The notes under the pieces: generated by a model | The model's database searches: none | Seen by the model: the letters and a program-made list of their open reading frames with translations, nothing else | Told to the model about the DNA's origin: nothing | Made by a program: the position numbers and the translations under genes | DNA from: Cheilinus undulatus | Lineage: Eukaryota; Chordata; Actinopteri; Labriformes; Labridae | Length of the DNA stretch: 64,000 nt | Assembly: GCF_018320785.1 (NCBI RefSeq) | Contig: NC_054885.1 | Coordinates: 7,390,921 to 7,454,920, forward strand | Direction of reading: 5' to 3' | Shown: piece after piece, positions 23,214 to 38,200 of the stretch | Position numbering within the stretch: the stretch's first letter is position 1 | How the letters are laid out: each line of letters begins with the position of its first letter

Positions 23214-26200
23214 CTGAAATGAGAAGGCAGGCATCACTTTAGATTATTGAAGCAAAATGCACTGATATTAAAGTGTGGAAAATTGCATTGTTGTGCTTCT
23301 TGGATCTGTGCAACAAGCTTAGTCAAGTACGTGACATATGTGTTAAAGCACAGGTGTCAAACTCAAGGCCCGGAGGCCAAATCCGGCCCTTGGAACAGTT
23401 AAATCCGGCCCGCAAGAGGATCTCATATTTCTGTTAAATGAGGACTGCAGATTTCCTCAAGTATAAAAATGTCAACTTATCCTTGTTAAGTCACAAAATC
23501 TGAAAAAGTAAGGAGTAAAAGAAGTCAGGGATGTGATAGAGGAAATTCATTTGTGTTTTAATTTCATATTTTCAATTTAGCATCTCACAATTAGGACTCA
23601 AATTTAGGATTTTGACTTTTAATTTCATACTTTGAGTATTTCAACTCATAATTTTGACTTCTCATATATTATTATTAGCTTTAAGATTTATAATTCTACA
23701 TTTTAAGTCATATTTTGAGCTTTTTAACCACTTATTTTGTATTTTATCTCATATTTTTAACTCCAAACTTTGACATCATAATCCCATAGTTTGACCTTTT
23801 AGACTCACGATTTAAAATTTTGAATATATTTTTAACTTTTAATTTCATGACTACAAATTGAATTTCATATTTTGACCTTCTAAACTCATTATTTTGACTT
23901 CTTTCTAATATTTTAAATCGAAAATAAAATAAACAATAAAGAAGCATTATTTTTCAATTTCATGTTTTGACCTTTTTGAACCAATAAATTTACCTTTCTC
24001 TGATTGTAAGTCTTTAAACTTATCTTTTTAAAAGTCAAAATCATTTATAATCAGTGCTAAGTTTTTTTAATGTATATATTTTATAACCGGTGAAACAAGG
24101 TTGACAGTTTCTGGTTAAAAAGGTGACCCTGTTAGGCCCTCAGGTTAGTTCTGAATTCAGAATCTGTCCCCTGCTGTGATTGAGTTTGACACCCCTGTGA
24201 TAAAACAGCTGTTTATTCTTTTTTGTTCATAATAGGAGAGTGTTTGGACTGTGTTTGACTCACGCTGTTGGAGGTGTTGGCAGGTTGTATTTCCCTCCTG
24301 TCACTCCTGTTAACCAGTAGGTCATCTCCTTGCCTTTACCCTGTAAGTATGCACAGAAACACCAAAAACGAGAGAGGTAATCAGTGTTAAAGAAGTTTGA
24401 ATTTGACATGAGCTTCTGTGCAGATGAGCGAATAACCATCTAACCTTCAGGTACGTCTCTCCTCTTTTTTCATACTCAAAGTTGCCATCTGTCCTCTGGA
24501 GGATGCTGATTGTCGAGCCACTGGCGTGAATCCTTAGAGCTGGACACATGAAGACAGAAAGAGTCAAACTGTCAACTTTATCTCATCTGCAGGAATAAAG
24601 ATAAGCCCTTTAACAATTGTATATGAGTGTGTGTTGTCTCTTACGCAGGCCTGTGGACTCCATACGGGATGCTGTGTTAACTGTATCTCCAAACAGACAG
24701 TAACGAGGCATTTTGTTCCCCACAACTCCTGCAGCACATGGACCTACAGGACACAAATATAAACACACTTTCTGTTATTTACATTGAATACACAGAACAA
24801 TAGACAAAGGTTCTGCTATGAAAATGAGAAAAAAATGTAATAGAGTTTGGGTATGATTCAAAATTAAGTCAGAGCTTTAACTGGAGGTATTTAATCAAAA
24901 TAAAATAGTAAATAACAATATATTTTGTATGTCTGTTACCTGAATGTACACCAATCCGGATCCACAGAGGGATACCTGGCAGGTGCTGCAGCTCAAAGGT
25001 CCCAACAAAGGACAGGATGTCCAGGGCCATGTGGGCAATGTCCACAGCATGTCTGTCACCGTTACGTTTAGGTAAACCTGATGCAACCATGTACGCATCT
25101 CCGATCGTCTCCACCTGGAGGGGAAATAGTAAAAGCAGCAGTTTTAATAATTGCACTTGCTATTATTTGCCTAAATTTTACAACTTTGATTTTGTAAATA
25201 TGTTTATATGTTTTTATGAGTTTACACAGGGTCTGGTACTTTTATTTAACAAGATCGCCCTCTGCTGGGCCCCTGCAGAACTGAGCCAGCCTGCCTGTGT
25301 CATGTAGACTGTCTCCTTCATTCCCCTTAGTTACTGTTTTTATATTTTTATCTTTTCAGGAGAAACTGTTTCATTTTCAGCTGTTAGTGTGCACTTGTAA
25401 GGTTGTTTTATCTGTATAGATAAAAGAGGAATGCGAATCGTTGATTTAGATGAGTGATACTCACCACGCGGCTCTTGAGCCACATGTGGCTCTTTTGTAA
25501 TGATTTGTGGCTCTTTTATGCCGAAATTTGAAAAGTTATTCCCCCAGAAATAAGGAAAACTTTGACCTCAGAAATAATCCATTGCAAGTCAAATTAATCA
25601 GTTTGTTTCCCACACTTATAGTTTGCTTTATTTGTCAATCCTAATTTTTTGTCTGTATATTTCCATTGCCCTTTTTTGCCACTTTATTTCAGATTTTAAA
25701 CACTTTTTTATCCACATTCACTGCTTTAAGCCCACTTTTGCCATTTAATGCCACTTTTTACCCATTTTGACCGTTTTCCCCACCTTTTTTTCTGTTTTTT
25801 GCCCTTTTTATTCACTTGGCACTCATTTTTGCCATGTCTATGCCATTTTTCTGACCATTTTTGCCAACTTTAACTCATGTTTTTGTCACTTCTCAGCTAT
25901 TTTGCCACTTTCTGCACATATTCTGCCACTTGTTCTGCCTATTTATGTCACTTTTCACCCAGCTTTTGCCATTTTATGCCTACTTTTCCTCTTTTGACCC
26001 ATTTTTGCCTCTTTTTTGCTGCTCTTGGACCATTTTTTGCCACTCTCTGCAGCTTTTTGCCCATTTTTTCCCACCTTTTGCAGTTTTTAGCACATTTTAG
26101 TCAGTTTTCACTCATTTTCCTGCCATGTTTTTCCTGCTTTTTGACTGTTTTTGCCACCTGTAACTCATTATTTTGTCAGTTCTCACTCAATTGCCACTTT

Positions 26201-29200
26201 CTGCCTTTTTGCCACTGTCTTTCCATGTTTTTCACTTTTCAACCAGTGTTTACCACTTTTTTTGCAGTTTTTTCAGCATTTTTGCCACCTTAACCTATCT
26301 TAATTGCCACTTTAACCCATTTTTCCCACTTCTTACTACTTAGATTTGGCTCTTGCGAAGGTATTTTTCAACAATTTTGCTCTTTGGTTGAGCAGGGTTG
26401 AGAATCTCTGATTTAGATATTCATATCGGTGCTCTGTGATCTGTTGGTAGTGCCTTGAGGTTCCTGTAGGGGGAGCTCGCGCTCTGCTTCCTCACTCAAC
26501 AGACAGATGAAGGCAACGGTCGTCTCGCGCTCAGTCATTTGAGTATTTCTTCATCCTTCTCTCGCAACAATTTTCTCCTTTTCAAGGTAAATACTCCACA
26601 CAAAGTACCGTAATCTTGAGAAAACTCATCAGTAATAGTTTTTAATTTGTTGTTGTTTTGATTTTTCTCAGAAATATAGGTTTTTTACCGACTTACTGTC
26701 GAAAGAACATTTAGCTAATTCAGATAATTTAAGCTAGTGTCAGGAAACCGTATTAGCACTGCTTATTTACCTGTGTAACAACATGGCCACATACTAGTCA
26801 TAGTTTCATAAGTGAAATTGTAAGATAAATATGTTAATTTTGTTCCTGGACAGGTTAAAGTGCAGCCATGATAATTTGGCAGGTAAAATACAATTAATAA
26901 TTTATGTGTTGTGAAATAAAGAACACATAAACCGTATTTCATGTTCTAGTTATGCAAAGCACATGTGGTCCTAGTGAAGCTGTCTCTTGCACAGGGACAA
27001 GGCAGATTTTCCTAGTTTGTCTGAATCTTTTGATGATAGTTTGTACTGTAGACCAGTGGTTCTCAACTGGTGGGTCGGGGACCAAAAGGTGCTCAAGGTT
27101 TCAACTAATCTATATTCTAAACCCTGATGATAAAATTAGTTTCCCTGAGATAATGAGGAAATTCCTTGAGAAATTACCAAATGCTCTCAGAGGTAAATTG
27201 AGTAAAATAAAATGTATGCATGCATGCATTTCCCTCTGTAATGATTCTTTTTTAAACATGTTTGTTTTGCTCTTTGTCCATTAATGTTTTCTTCCATTGA
27301 GGGTCCAAAGGGTTACATTTTTCATCAAAAACACTTAATGATTGAATGATTTCAGAAATGTGGGTCACAATTGGTTGACAAGGAGGTGGCGGTGGGTCCT
27401 GGCTCTAGACCCGTTGAGAACCACTGCTGTAGACGGTGGGATATTCTGTATTCAAAACTTTATGTTGAGGAACAGTTTTGTAAAATTGTTCCACAATTTT
27501 TAGATGCAGTTTTTCACAGATTGATGAACACCTGCCCATTACTTCTGAGTGTCTCTGCATTTATACCCAGTCATGTTACTGACCCGTTGCCCATTAACCT
27601 AATTAGCTGCAAAATGCTCCTCCAGCTGTTCTTCATTAGTAACACTTACTTTCCAGCCTTTTGTTGCCCTATCCCTTCTTTTTTTGGGATGTGGTGCTAC
27701 CATTGAATAAAAAAATTAGGTTGTTTTTCATTAAATGGTAAAATGTTTCAGTTTCAATGTCTGGCATGTTGTTTCCATTCTATTTTTTAAACATAATTTG
27801 GGTTGTGAGATCCCTGAATCATTACATTATGTTTTATATAGCCTAAGTTTTTATACATTTTACTTCTTATGAGAGGCCACATTAACAGCCATTACTCTGA
27901 CTTATTTGAATTTATTGTCCAAATTGTTTCTTATATGATTTAATATTTGGAAAATGCATAAAAAGGCATAGAGTCACACCAACTTTTAATCATTTTTGAG
28001 AAATAGATATAAGTTTTTTTTGAAAAGCCGGTGTTGAAAGTTATTGCAAAAAAAAAGATGTAGTATTGGTGAAATCAGCAGGGCTTACAGGCTAATAATG
28101 TAGAAAATATGTGCTAACAAGGCAGAGACATTTAAAGGGGAAAATATGAGCTTCTCAGATAAGATGTCCACTAGATGTCACACTTTATCCTCAATCTCTC
28201 CTCCCTTTGGCATGTGTGTTTAAAGATATTATTGACCATCAAAAATGCTGCTCACTTTACCTTGTAGACATCATGGTGGTCTAGGATGTTGTCAAAGTTT
28301 TTGTAGATGTCGTTGAGCATGTCCACCACCTCCATGGGTGTGCTGTAGTGACAGAGCGTGGTGAAGCCCACAATGTCACTGAAGTAGATGGTAACCTCCT
28401 CAAAAAGCTCTGGTTTCACTTTTCCTGTCTCCTTCAGTGAACGCACCACAGGGCTGAAAAGACACAAGGATGGATTAAATTTTTTTTTTTCCTTTATATA
28501 CCTCAGTCAGATAATCAGCACCATTAAAACAAATCAAGGGCTCAATCAAGCAAACTGAAAACTAACATAGTTGCATGCCTCCTGCACATACTTATTTGGT
28601 TCTCCTCTGTCAATTCCAGCCAATATGAAATAGATCCATACCCAGGGAGCAGCATGAAGTTGAGGCGGTCTGCTCTGTCCCTCTCAGCTTTGTACAGAGA
28701 CGTCCTCTCCTCCACCAGACGCTCCAGAGTCCTTGAGTACATCTGCAGACGACGGATCAGGTTGTCCATGTACGTCTCACTGGCTTGATTGTGCAGATTA
28801 CTATGTCACCGAGATATATATTAGATTATTATTCAGTCCAGTTAAATGCAATGATGCATGTAAGAAATGATTGAGAGTAAGTGGAAATTAATGTTAGATG
28901 TTGCACCTGAAAATCTTTCCCAGAGTTAACTCTATTTTCTTAAAATCTGGCCTCCGCTCCGGATCTTCATCCCAGCTGGTTTTTATCAGGGTATACAACT
29001 GTGTTTGCACAGAGGCACAAAGAGCGAAAGATGCAGTATTATTAGTAGCTTAATTGGTTTTTTCTTGACTTTCTGTTGACAGACAGTTGTGTTTACCTCA
29101 ATCTCTTGCTCAGATGCACCATCAAAGTTAAGATCAGGTCTAAAGACGGACAAACCACTGGGATACTGCACCCTGTAGATCTTATCTGTGAGATCAGATG

Positions 29201-32200
29201 ACATATGATGTTACAGTTGAGCAATCACCAATTTTACTGAGTCTTTATTAAGATAAGATCTCTGTTACTTTCATGATGATCAAAAAGCATGGAGATTTTT
29301 GAAGTGATACCTTATCTAAATTGCATAAATGTGTTGTCTTAATGGACTGTTGCCCAGATGGATGTGAAATATCTATGTAGTGAATATGTGAAACAATCTA
29401 TCTGGCAAACCAAGTGAAATCTCAACAGTTAAATAACCCAGGTTTACCTATAGGATCAGAGCAGCACTGTTTATAAAAAGGACTCTTTCTCATCATGATC
29501 TCATGAGCGATGATAGCGTAACTGTAGACGTCTCCTTTTTGTGACACTCCATCTCTACGTAGATGCTCTGGGGCCGTCCACACGTCTGAAAGCAGAGGAA
29601 AAGATAAATCCATGATAATCTGTCTCAGGGTTAAGACAAGTGACTGATCAAGCTGAGCTAATAATTGCATTTTAATTGTTATCAGAATATAGTTAGTCCT
29701 TATATACAAATAAAAAAGACTTGCTCAAGGTTTTTGTCTGTTAAATAGGAGTCTGGTTTCACTCCAGGTTTAAGCCTGTTCATCATGAGTCAGGTTCTGC
29801 TGGAGGTATCTGCCTACTTCTGATGAGCCTGTTTTTTTTTAACATGAATCTGAATAGGATTGATATCGATATTGCCTAAAATTGATACAAAAATATCTGC
29901 ATACCAGATGTTGGCAAAAATCCAATATCATGCATGCCTATTTCCTAACATGCAGACCTAGTTGTTTGAAGTTGATAGAAAGTAAGCCTGACCTCTTCCC
30001 GGCCTCAGGATTGTGTGACAGCCAAAGTCTGTGATCTTCACCACCATGCGGTTATCAACAACACAGTTGGTGGACTTGAGGCGTCCGTGGACGTTAATGT
30101 TACTGGAGTGGAGATACGACATGCCCTAGGGAAGATAGAAAAACAGGATGGTAATCAATGTTCCATGTTCTTTTGGACACACAATATAAAATAATGAATT
30201 ACTATCCTTTTAACAACATACTAAATACAATAAACCAGGCCTGACATTTGGGAAAATAGTGCTTGAATAAATAACTGATGCAGTGACAGTAGAGGTGACA
30301 TTTACATTTATTTATCATACTTTTTAACAATCCAATATCTTCTGCTTTGGCAATCATCAATATTTTAAAGTACATGAGCTTTAAAAAATTTGATCTTCAG
30401 TGAGCCAAGGAGAAAAGCCAAAAAACCAAAGAGTGAGAAGGAGGGATTATTGTCTAAATCTCACAAATATATTATTAAGCAATGTTTGGAAAAGTGAGTG
30501 AAACTGGTAAGGATTGTTTTTAGCCAGTTCCAGAGTTCCAAGTTTCCAAGTGTTGCTAATATATTTGTGTAATTTAGACCTGCAATTTTTGGTGACCGGC
30601 AACAATTATTAATTACTCAGTGTTGGGTGTTTAGGACTTATATTTTACTTGCTTTATTTGATTTTTACTAAAATCCTACTGAGCTTTAAAATTGTGATAT
30701 CAGACATCCCTACAGGCCTCTACAAGAAACTGATAAATAAACACAAGGAAAGTAAATAATAGATACCTTTGCAATGTCGTACATGACAGATATTTTAAAC
30801 TCCATGTCCATGAAGGTCTCATCTGGGTAAGAGATCCTGTCGTTCAAAATGTACTAGAAAACACAAGTAACACAAATAAATGTCATATTATATCTCTTCA
30901 AATACTCTTCTACTATAAATTTATTACTCTATAATCTAATCTATATGAATGTGTTTTATTATTCGTTTCCACGCTCTATTGGCGCCCTTTAAACCGTGTT
31001 CCTGCCACATAAGCTGAGCAGAGAAAGGAGGTCACTGAGCTCGATCATAAACTACATTTCTGACTGTTCTTTAACATGAAGTGACTTCAGGGCAGTGACA
31101 CAGGCCGTAAGTCAAGTTTAATAGAAATAGATAAACAATAAAAGGGCTTTTGCAGAGGAATGCAGGGAAACATGATTTACAGTGTTGCGGTGTTAATTTT
31201 GTCGACTGAAACTATGACTAAAAATGTTTGTCGACAGCCTTTTTTTCCGTGACAAAAACTAGACTAAGACTAACAAAAATAGATCTGTGATGACTAAAAC
31301 TGACAAAAAGTAAGTTTAGTTTTCATCAAAATGACTAAACCTAGACTAAAATGTAATGGAGTTTTCGTCAGACTTTCAAAATCCATGATATTTCTCCACT
31401 GTGGGTAAATCTGTCAAAAAACAATGCATCTGTGTTTATTCTGTCTCTCAGCTGTAGAAAACAGGGACCCCAGGTTTGGCAGAGTGCAGAGAACACACCA
31501 CCATGATCTGGTATCAAATTTAGGCAAGAAAATAAATGCTTGGGCTAAAAGTAAAGACTAAAATGTGAGGACTTTTTATGGACTAAAACTAGACTAAAAT
31601 GTTTTGAGTTTTTGTCAACTAAAACTAGACTTCAACTAAAAAGGATAGAAATGACTAAAATTTGACTAAAACTAAAATGCATTTCATTTAAAGACTAAAA
31701 CTAAGACTAAATTTAAAAATAGCTGCCAAAATTAACACTGCAGTGTTGGTGGAAATAGCTTTAAAATCCATGGTATAGGAATCTATGCTAAAATAAAACT
31801 GCATAGAGATCAGGATAAGACAGGGATAAGCGATAAAATTAGGAATGCACAGTATTGAGTTTAGGATATCAATCATGCCAATATTTCCAAACTCATTTAG
31901 CCAGTACCAACTTATGTACATCTTTTTTATTGTAAAGAACTCCTTGTCTGTTCCATAGTAGAATTAACCTTTGCTTTTTGTGACATTCGGTTTATTCAGC
32001 CATAAATATCTTCTTTTTCATTTATGGACATTCAGTAATGAAAAACTAAAAATAATTTCTTTGGACTACATGTACATTATGCTTATATACTGTATATGCT
32101 AAATATATTTTTGGTTATAATAATAAAACCAGCATTTACGCGCAATTTTGGAATTAACATACATCAATAACTCCGGGGATAAACCCCAAAATTAGCCCAA

Positions 32201-35200
32201 CATACCCAGGCTTTCTCTTGGTATGCAGGCTTAACAAAGCCTAAAGCTGCAGTTTGCAAAAATTGGCGTGTCGGGTATCTGAAAATTTTATACCGTGCAT
32301 CCCCTGAAATTCTGTTGTACTGCTGCAGTGTTTGGTTCTTATCATGGGCTGTATGTGATAGTGGAAGTGAAATACTTAGATCTTACCCTGAGCGATCCTC
32401 TCTGACAGAGCTCAAACACCCCAAAAACAGCGTACTCAAACTTCACTGTGCCATAGAACTTAGTCAGGTTGTAATAATCCATACGCAGCAGCTGAAATAG
32501 AAAGACACGAGGCATCACAATTATGAAAGCATATATTACATATATATATGTTTTTAAATTTAGAGAGAAAGAAAAGTTAAAACTACTGCCTGGAGGTTAG
32601 ACTGTATGTTTTCGTGAGGTATACTGAATAGTAAAAGATCAGTGGAGGGTCAAGAAGAAGGGCTGGGGTGGTTTCTGTTAAGCAAGGGAAGAATATGAGG
32701 CCCGAAGACCCTGACCTCCAAAATCTTATCACTTCCTCTTTGAGTCACAGTGGACATTTGAATAAAGTTTGTCGAAAATTTTGGAAGGGTCCTCTGATGT
32801 TGTTTTGACAAGCCAGGGATGTTGACCTTTTACCTTTAACCACCAAAATCTTTCCAGCTCATTCTTGATTCATAGTGGACATTAGCGCAAATCTGAAGAA
32901 AAACCCTTGAAAGGTTTTTCAGTTATTACATTTACAAGATAGGAATGAACATGGGGCCCAGGGGCCTTGCCCTTTTACCTTTGATTTCCAAGATTTATTA
33001 GTTTATCTCAGGCCAGAGTGGATTTTTACACAAAGTAAAAAAAAAAAAAAAAAAAATCCCTAGAAGAGTTGTTCAGATACTGGCTGTACGGATTTAGGTA
33101 TATATAGATGGACAGAGGGACAACCCTGAATGTAATGCTTCTGGCCTTGGCAATCACCAGAGTGAAACATAAAGATTTATTGTTGGGCCTTTTCATGCCT
33201 TTATTAGATAGAGGAAGGACAGTGGATAGACTTGGAAACAGGGAAGAGAGTGGGGAGAGAGATGTGGTAAAGGGCCACAGGCCAGATTTGAACCTGGGCT
33301 GCTTGTGCACATGGGTAGCGCCTTAAACCACTCGACCATCTGTGTGCCGAAGTTTTATCCTATACTAAGTGTTGCAAAGAAAAGCTTGATATTACTTGCC
33401 CAGGCATTAAACATGATTAGCCCAAAAAGGGGATTTTTGTAGACACTACTAAAAAAAATGTGGCATGTCTTACAGTGTTGAGCTCAATCCTCTGCTCCTC
33501 TGTGAAGTCTCCATCGCTGTGCTTCAGCTCTTTTAAGATCACAGGCTGGAAATGCAGAGACAATAACAAACAGACTGAGTTAGCAAAATAGTACGATGGT
33601 ATGAAGTATTTCAACTGTTGAACAACTTGTTACTTGTGGTTGCTGGTTAATATTTCTACCTTCTTGTCATAGCGTCCTCGGTGACTGAAGTATGTGCTGT
33701 CCTTCCTCTTATCATCATCGATCTGTTTCATATAAACACAACACTGTTATCAGATTTTACCTCCTTATCTTATCAGGATGTGATCTCATTACATTTAAAG
33801 AGCATATTATGTAAAAGTCAGCTTTCTTGAACAAAGGTTAGACAAGTATCACGTTTACATACATTCACTGCACACCAGATAAAGCTTTATAGTTAGCTCT
33901 GTTTCCCTTTTATATATCTTTTAACCACAGACAACACCAAGTTCTTAGCTGATTTGGCTGTATTTTTATTGAATAATTGAACAACAGATTTTCTCTTTTT
34001 GTGTTGTCTCATGAAACTGCAGCCTGTGGCAACGTGAGAAAGTTCAACACTACCTACAGTATTGATTTATGTCACAACTTTGTCAAATACGTTTGAAAAT
34101 ATATAACTTACAGAAGGTTTAACCAGTTACAAATTAACATTGGGATGATAGTGTGCCGTATCTGCATTTAAAAAATAATGAACAGTTCAAGAAGAGTTTT
34201 GTAAATAACCTCACAACAGTGACTGGTAAATATCTTGAAGGAAGGAGAGACTAGAGGGCACTATTTAACCGTATGTGTATCTTTAGGGATGCCCTGATCA
34301 GGGTTTTGGCTGCTGATATGGATGAAAAATATCTGTCAGCTGAAGCAGTTAACAGGATGGTCTCTGAACAGAAACGTGTTTACGTTATAAAGTAGATGGA
34401 TTGGCCAGATTTCATGTCTGTCATCAGGCAAATCCATCTTGCAAAGCTACAGTCTGAAACGATTGTGCCAGATCTTAATGTGTACCTGACCAATCAGCTT
34501 CATTTGAATAAGGTGGTGGCTAGGGGTGGGGTTTAGTTGCACTGGAAGCCATTAACAATGACTGCCACTACTGCAGTGTTTAGCTTGGATCTTGTTATGG
34601 TATAGAGGCAGTTTTATCAGAGCTTAAAGTAAAGTGTCACACTAAAGCTTCTTTTGGCAGAGAATATGTTTTTATACTTCTCCCAACTGGTCTCAGAGTG
34701 AATTTTATCCACCAACATGGCTCACAGTTGCCTACTACCTCATTTTACCTTGTCGCTTTGAATGGGAGGTTTCCCAGATATAATGCAATGGATATATGAA
34801 AAAGTCTGTCTGGCTTGTCAGGTTATGTTTATGTTGCATAGAGAAAATAGTTTGACACAACAGATGTGGTCACCTTCAGAGAGACGGCCTTCTCGTCCAG
34901 TGGACTGATCATGTGTGAGTCGATGTGAGCCCACTTTTTCTGCATCTGACGCTCTTTCCTGTTCTGCCTGATAACAAAAAAATGGAGTGCATACAAACAC
35001 AATGAGAACAGATATCTGTAGGAGTGCATCCAGTCACATGACAGCTTTATACGCCCCGACCAAAACATTGTCACAAGCTAGGTCCTCTGTTTTTTTTCTT
35101 ATTGAACTAAAATTAGAGCAAACAAAATTCTAAAAAATGTCCATCCTCATTAGAGCTGTTTTCTAATTGTTTAAATAAATGTAAAGGAGGATGATTAAGC

Positions 35201-38200
35201 TGTAAAATGAGCCCTTGTTACCTGTAGAAAATGAGAGCGATGACTGTCACCACCACGACGCTGAGACTCAGGACAATCACGATCACATCATGTGTGTTTA
35301 ATACTGGAACGACACACAGATACTATCACAACAGACTTTACAGGACTACTGTTGATATTTATGTTAATTTAACTTCATTTAAAATATGTAGAAAAATTAA
35401 ATTAGTCTTAGTGGCATCAGCTGTTGGGTTACTAATGGTAGCTGCTGAAGCCAATCCTTGCCAGCTGCCAGGCACTCTTAATATCTACGATTAAGAATAT
35501 TTGTGCCATCACCAGGTCAACTACATAAAATGAATGAATGAAATATGGTACAGAGGATAAAGCAGAACATCTATCCTTTCCTTTTTAGAATTATTTTGGA
35601 GCTGTGCATGTGTTTCTGTGAGAGTTACCGTTGGTACTTTTTGGCACATCTTGAGGCAGGCGTCCTCCCTCCCAGGGCAGAGCAGGGTTTGGATGGGTTT
35701 TGACAGTTTTATTTTTGGATGTGTCGAACTCTAACAGAATTTCATACTGCAGACAGAGATGGAGTCTTTAAACACACATTCACCTTTGACCCAACACTCA
35801 AATGGATCAGAGATTCACCTTTCCAGAGTCTTTGGAGGTGTAAATCATAGAGAAGTTGGCGTCTCTGTCTCCATGCTCATCCAGCACATAGTGTCCTCCC
35901 ATTCCTGCTCACAGAAAACACCCAACATTCATTCATTCACTCTTAAAATCAATGAAGCATTGAGAGCATGCCTTCATTTTCAGTTTTTCATAATTCCTTT
36001 AAATGTAATACCTGTTCAGTTCTTTTTCATTAAAATAAGTGAAAAAAAACAGAATTCTAGTGATTCTCAGTAGTGCTTGTTTTAATGATGCTACAGTCTC
36101 TTTGGTATTGTTTGCATCAAATCATACAAAAAAAAACTGCAGTGATATTATAACCCAAAGAGAGAGAACACTGTTACAGCTACACAAAAATGTCAGCAGT
36201 GTTAGTAAAAGTGGATAGAACTGAGGATTAAGGCCTCCTCACCAGCTCTCTTTCTTTCTGATTTGCACAACAGAATTAACCTTGCATAGCAGATGGGTTT
36301 GCCCGTTTCCGTGTTTCTCACTGGCAAATCCGTCTTGCAAAGCTTCCATCTGAACCGTTTGGGCCCGGTTTGAAAGTGACAGAACCAATCAGTGTCGAGG
36401 GCAGTACTTTCGATGCAGCAGAGTCATGACTTGTGCAAGCAGCGAATAGAGGTGGAAGACATTAGCACAGATGCTGCTAAAGCATAAGTTGTGTCAGAAC
36501 TTGACGACGTTTCTTCGTTAAAAGAAGAACAAAAACCAGCACTGAGTTGTTTTCTTTTCAGAAAAGGCAAAAGTCGTGTACTGACATGTCTACAGTCGCC
36601 ATGGTTCGTGTTATGCAACTCTTTATGGAGGTTACTCGTTGGTAGTGACGCACCTCGGTTTGGAGCCATGACGTCACGTGTTTTGTTGCTCTGATTTGCC
36701 CATAAAGATGTGACAGACAGAAAGTTTATCCAATCACCCTCCAAGTTTTTTTTTCAAAGTCTCGGCCCTTTCCCAAACACAGAATGGAATGTGTGAAACA
36801 AATCCATTTGGCGTGCCCAGGTTAATCCATATATCCATTATTTTGATTATCAAAGCAGAAGCAGAAAATAAAAGAAATGGTTTCTTGCGAGTTCCATCCA
36901 CTTTCCCGACGTTGCCAATGCATTTGTACAATTTAGACGATGCTCTCTCTCTTTCTGTTTGAATTGCATTAAACTTTGTCAACATTAACACTTAATTAAG
37001 GTTATGATCCGAATAAATTCATGTCGTGACATATTCAGGTTGTCAGTATTTTCTATTCTTTATAATACCCATGTTTTTCTAATAATGATAAAATTCCTGT
37101 TATTCTAATGAAAGAAAAATTGGTTCCAGCCAGTATTAATCACTCTTATATATGTTGCAGATGTATTTGTGCAGTTAGATAGTTTTAAAGAGTTTCCCTA
37201 CTGTTTTTCATAACTGAAAACATGAAATTATTCAAGTTGGGGTTCATTCTTATGATTGAATTTTTACTGGTGTCATATTAAAGTTTCATATTCCATTGCA
37301 GAGATTTACATGACTGTGTTGTGTTCATTGTTGAGTTTGCTTTATTTTTTGCATCTTATTTCTGTCTCCTTTTGTGCTGTCAACATGTCATTGTCTGGGC
37401 TCATACACACCTTCAAAGTAGATGTTTCCAAAAGGGTTGTCATTTAAAGGAACAGTCTTGGATTCCTCGTTACTTAGCTGACTTAGCATCTTCTCTCGGA
37501 GGACTTTTCCAAACAGCAGAGCACCGTCATGATACCCAGCCACATAGTCATTAATCTGAACATTAAATACAAATATTAACATAAAGAGTCATGGTACTCT
37601 GTTTGGTATTTAAGTGATTTTTGTCTCACCGTTTGATTGTATGTGGAGTTTTCTCCGTAGGTGTAGTTCCTCTGAGGCAGAGTGATCACCACCACATTCT
37701 CCATCTCCTTAATGGACGATGTGTTGGTATAGTATTCAGGACTGCAGGATGGTTAAACAGTCACATTATTTTACAGTTTTGAAGTGTCACAGGAACTGTT
37801 CATGGATAGATTGGTAAAATGTTAAACAGACTTACTTGTAAACATCAAGGAGCACAAATACAATCTCATCGTCGATCTTCTTACCCAAGTTCTTTATTGA
37901 AATGATTTCACTGACGCCCCCACATAGGATGATAACTGGAAATATATGACTTGGCTTTAACAGACAGCAAAGCAATTGAGTTCTAAATTAGGAGCAACCA
38001 TTTTTAGAATTTTCACAATGCCAGAGTTTTAAACGTTGATATGATTCTAGCAAAGTTAGATGGGATCAATACCTGTTTGATGAAAAATTTAAATTCTTAA
38101 TTAGGCCATGGTAGGTCTTATAGAGTCCAGCACATTGTTCAAATTTTTGGTTAATACAGTATGAAGCAGTGTTAATTTTGGCAGCTATTTTTAATTTTAG

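Noticed and set aside
25767-26293. Cys/Phe-rich open frames resembling a small secreted protein
   Set aside because: They fall in the degenerate TTTTGCCACTTT core of MITE H5, antisense to a gucy2c intron.
33181-33348. Functional tRNA gene on the minus strand
   Set aside because: A and B boxes are present, but the sequence does not close into a cloverleaf and is followed by a SINE body repeated elsewhere in the window.
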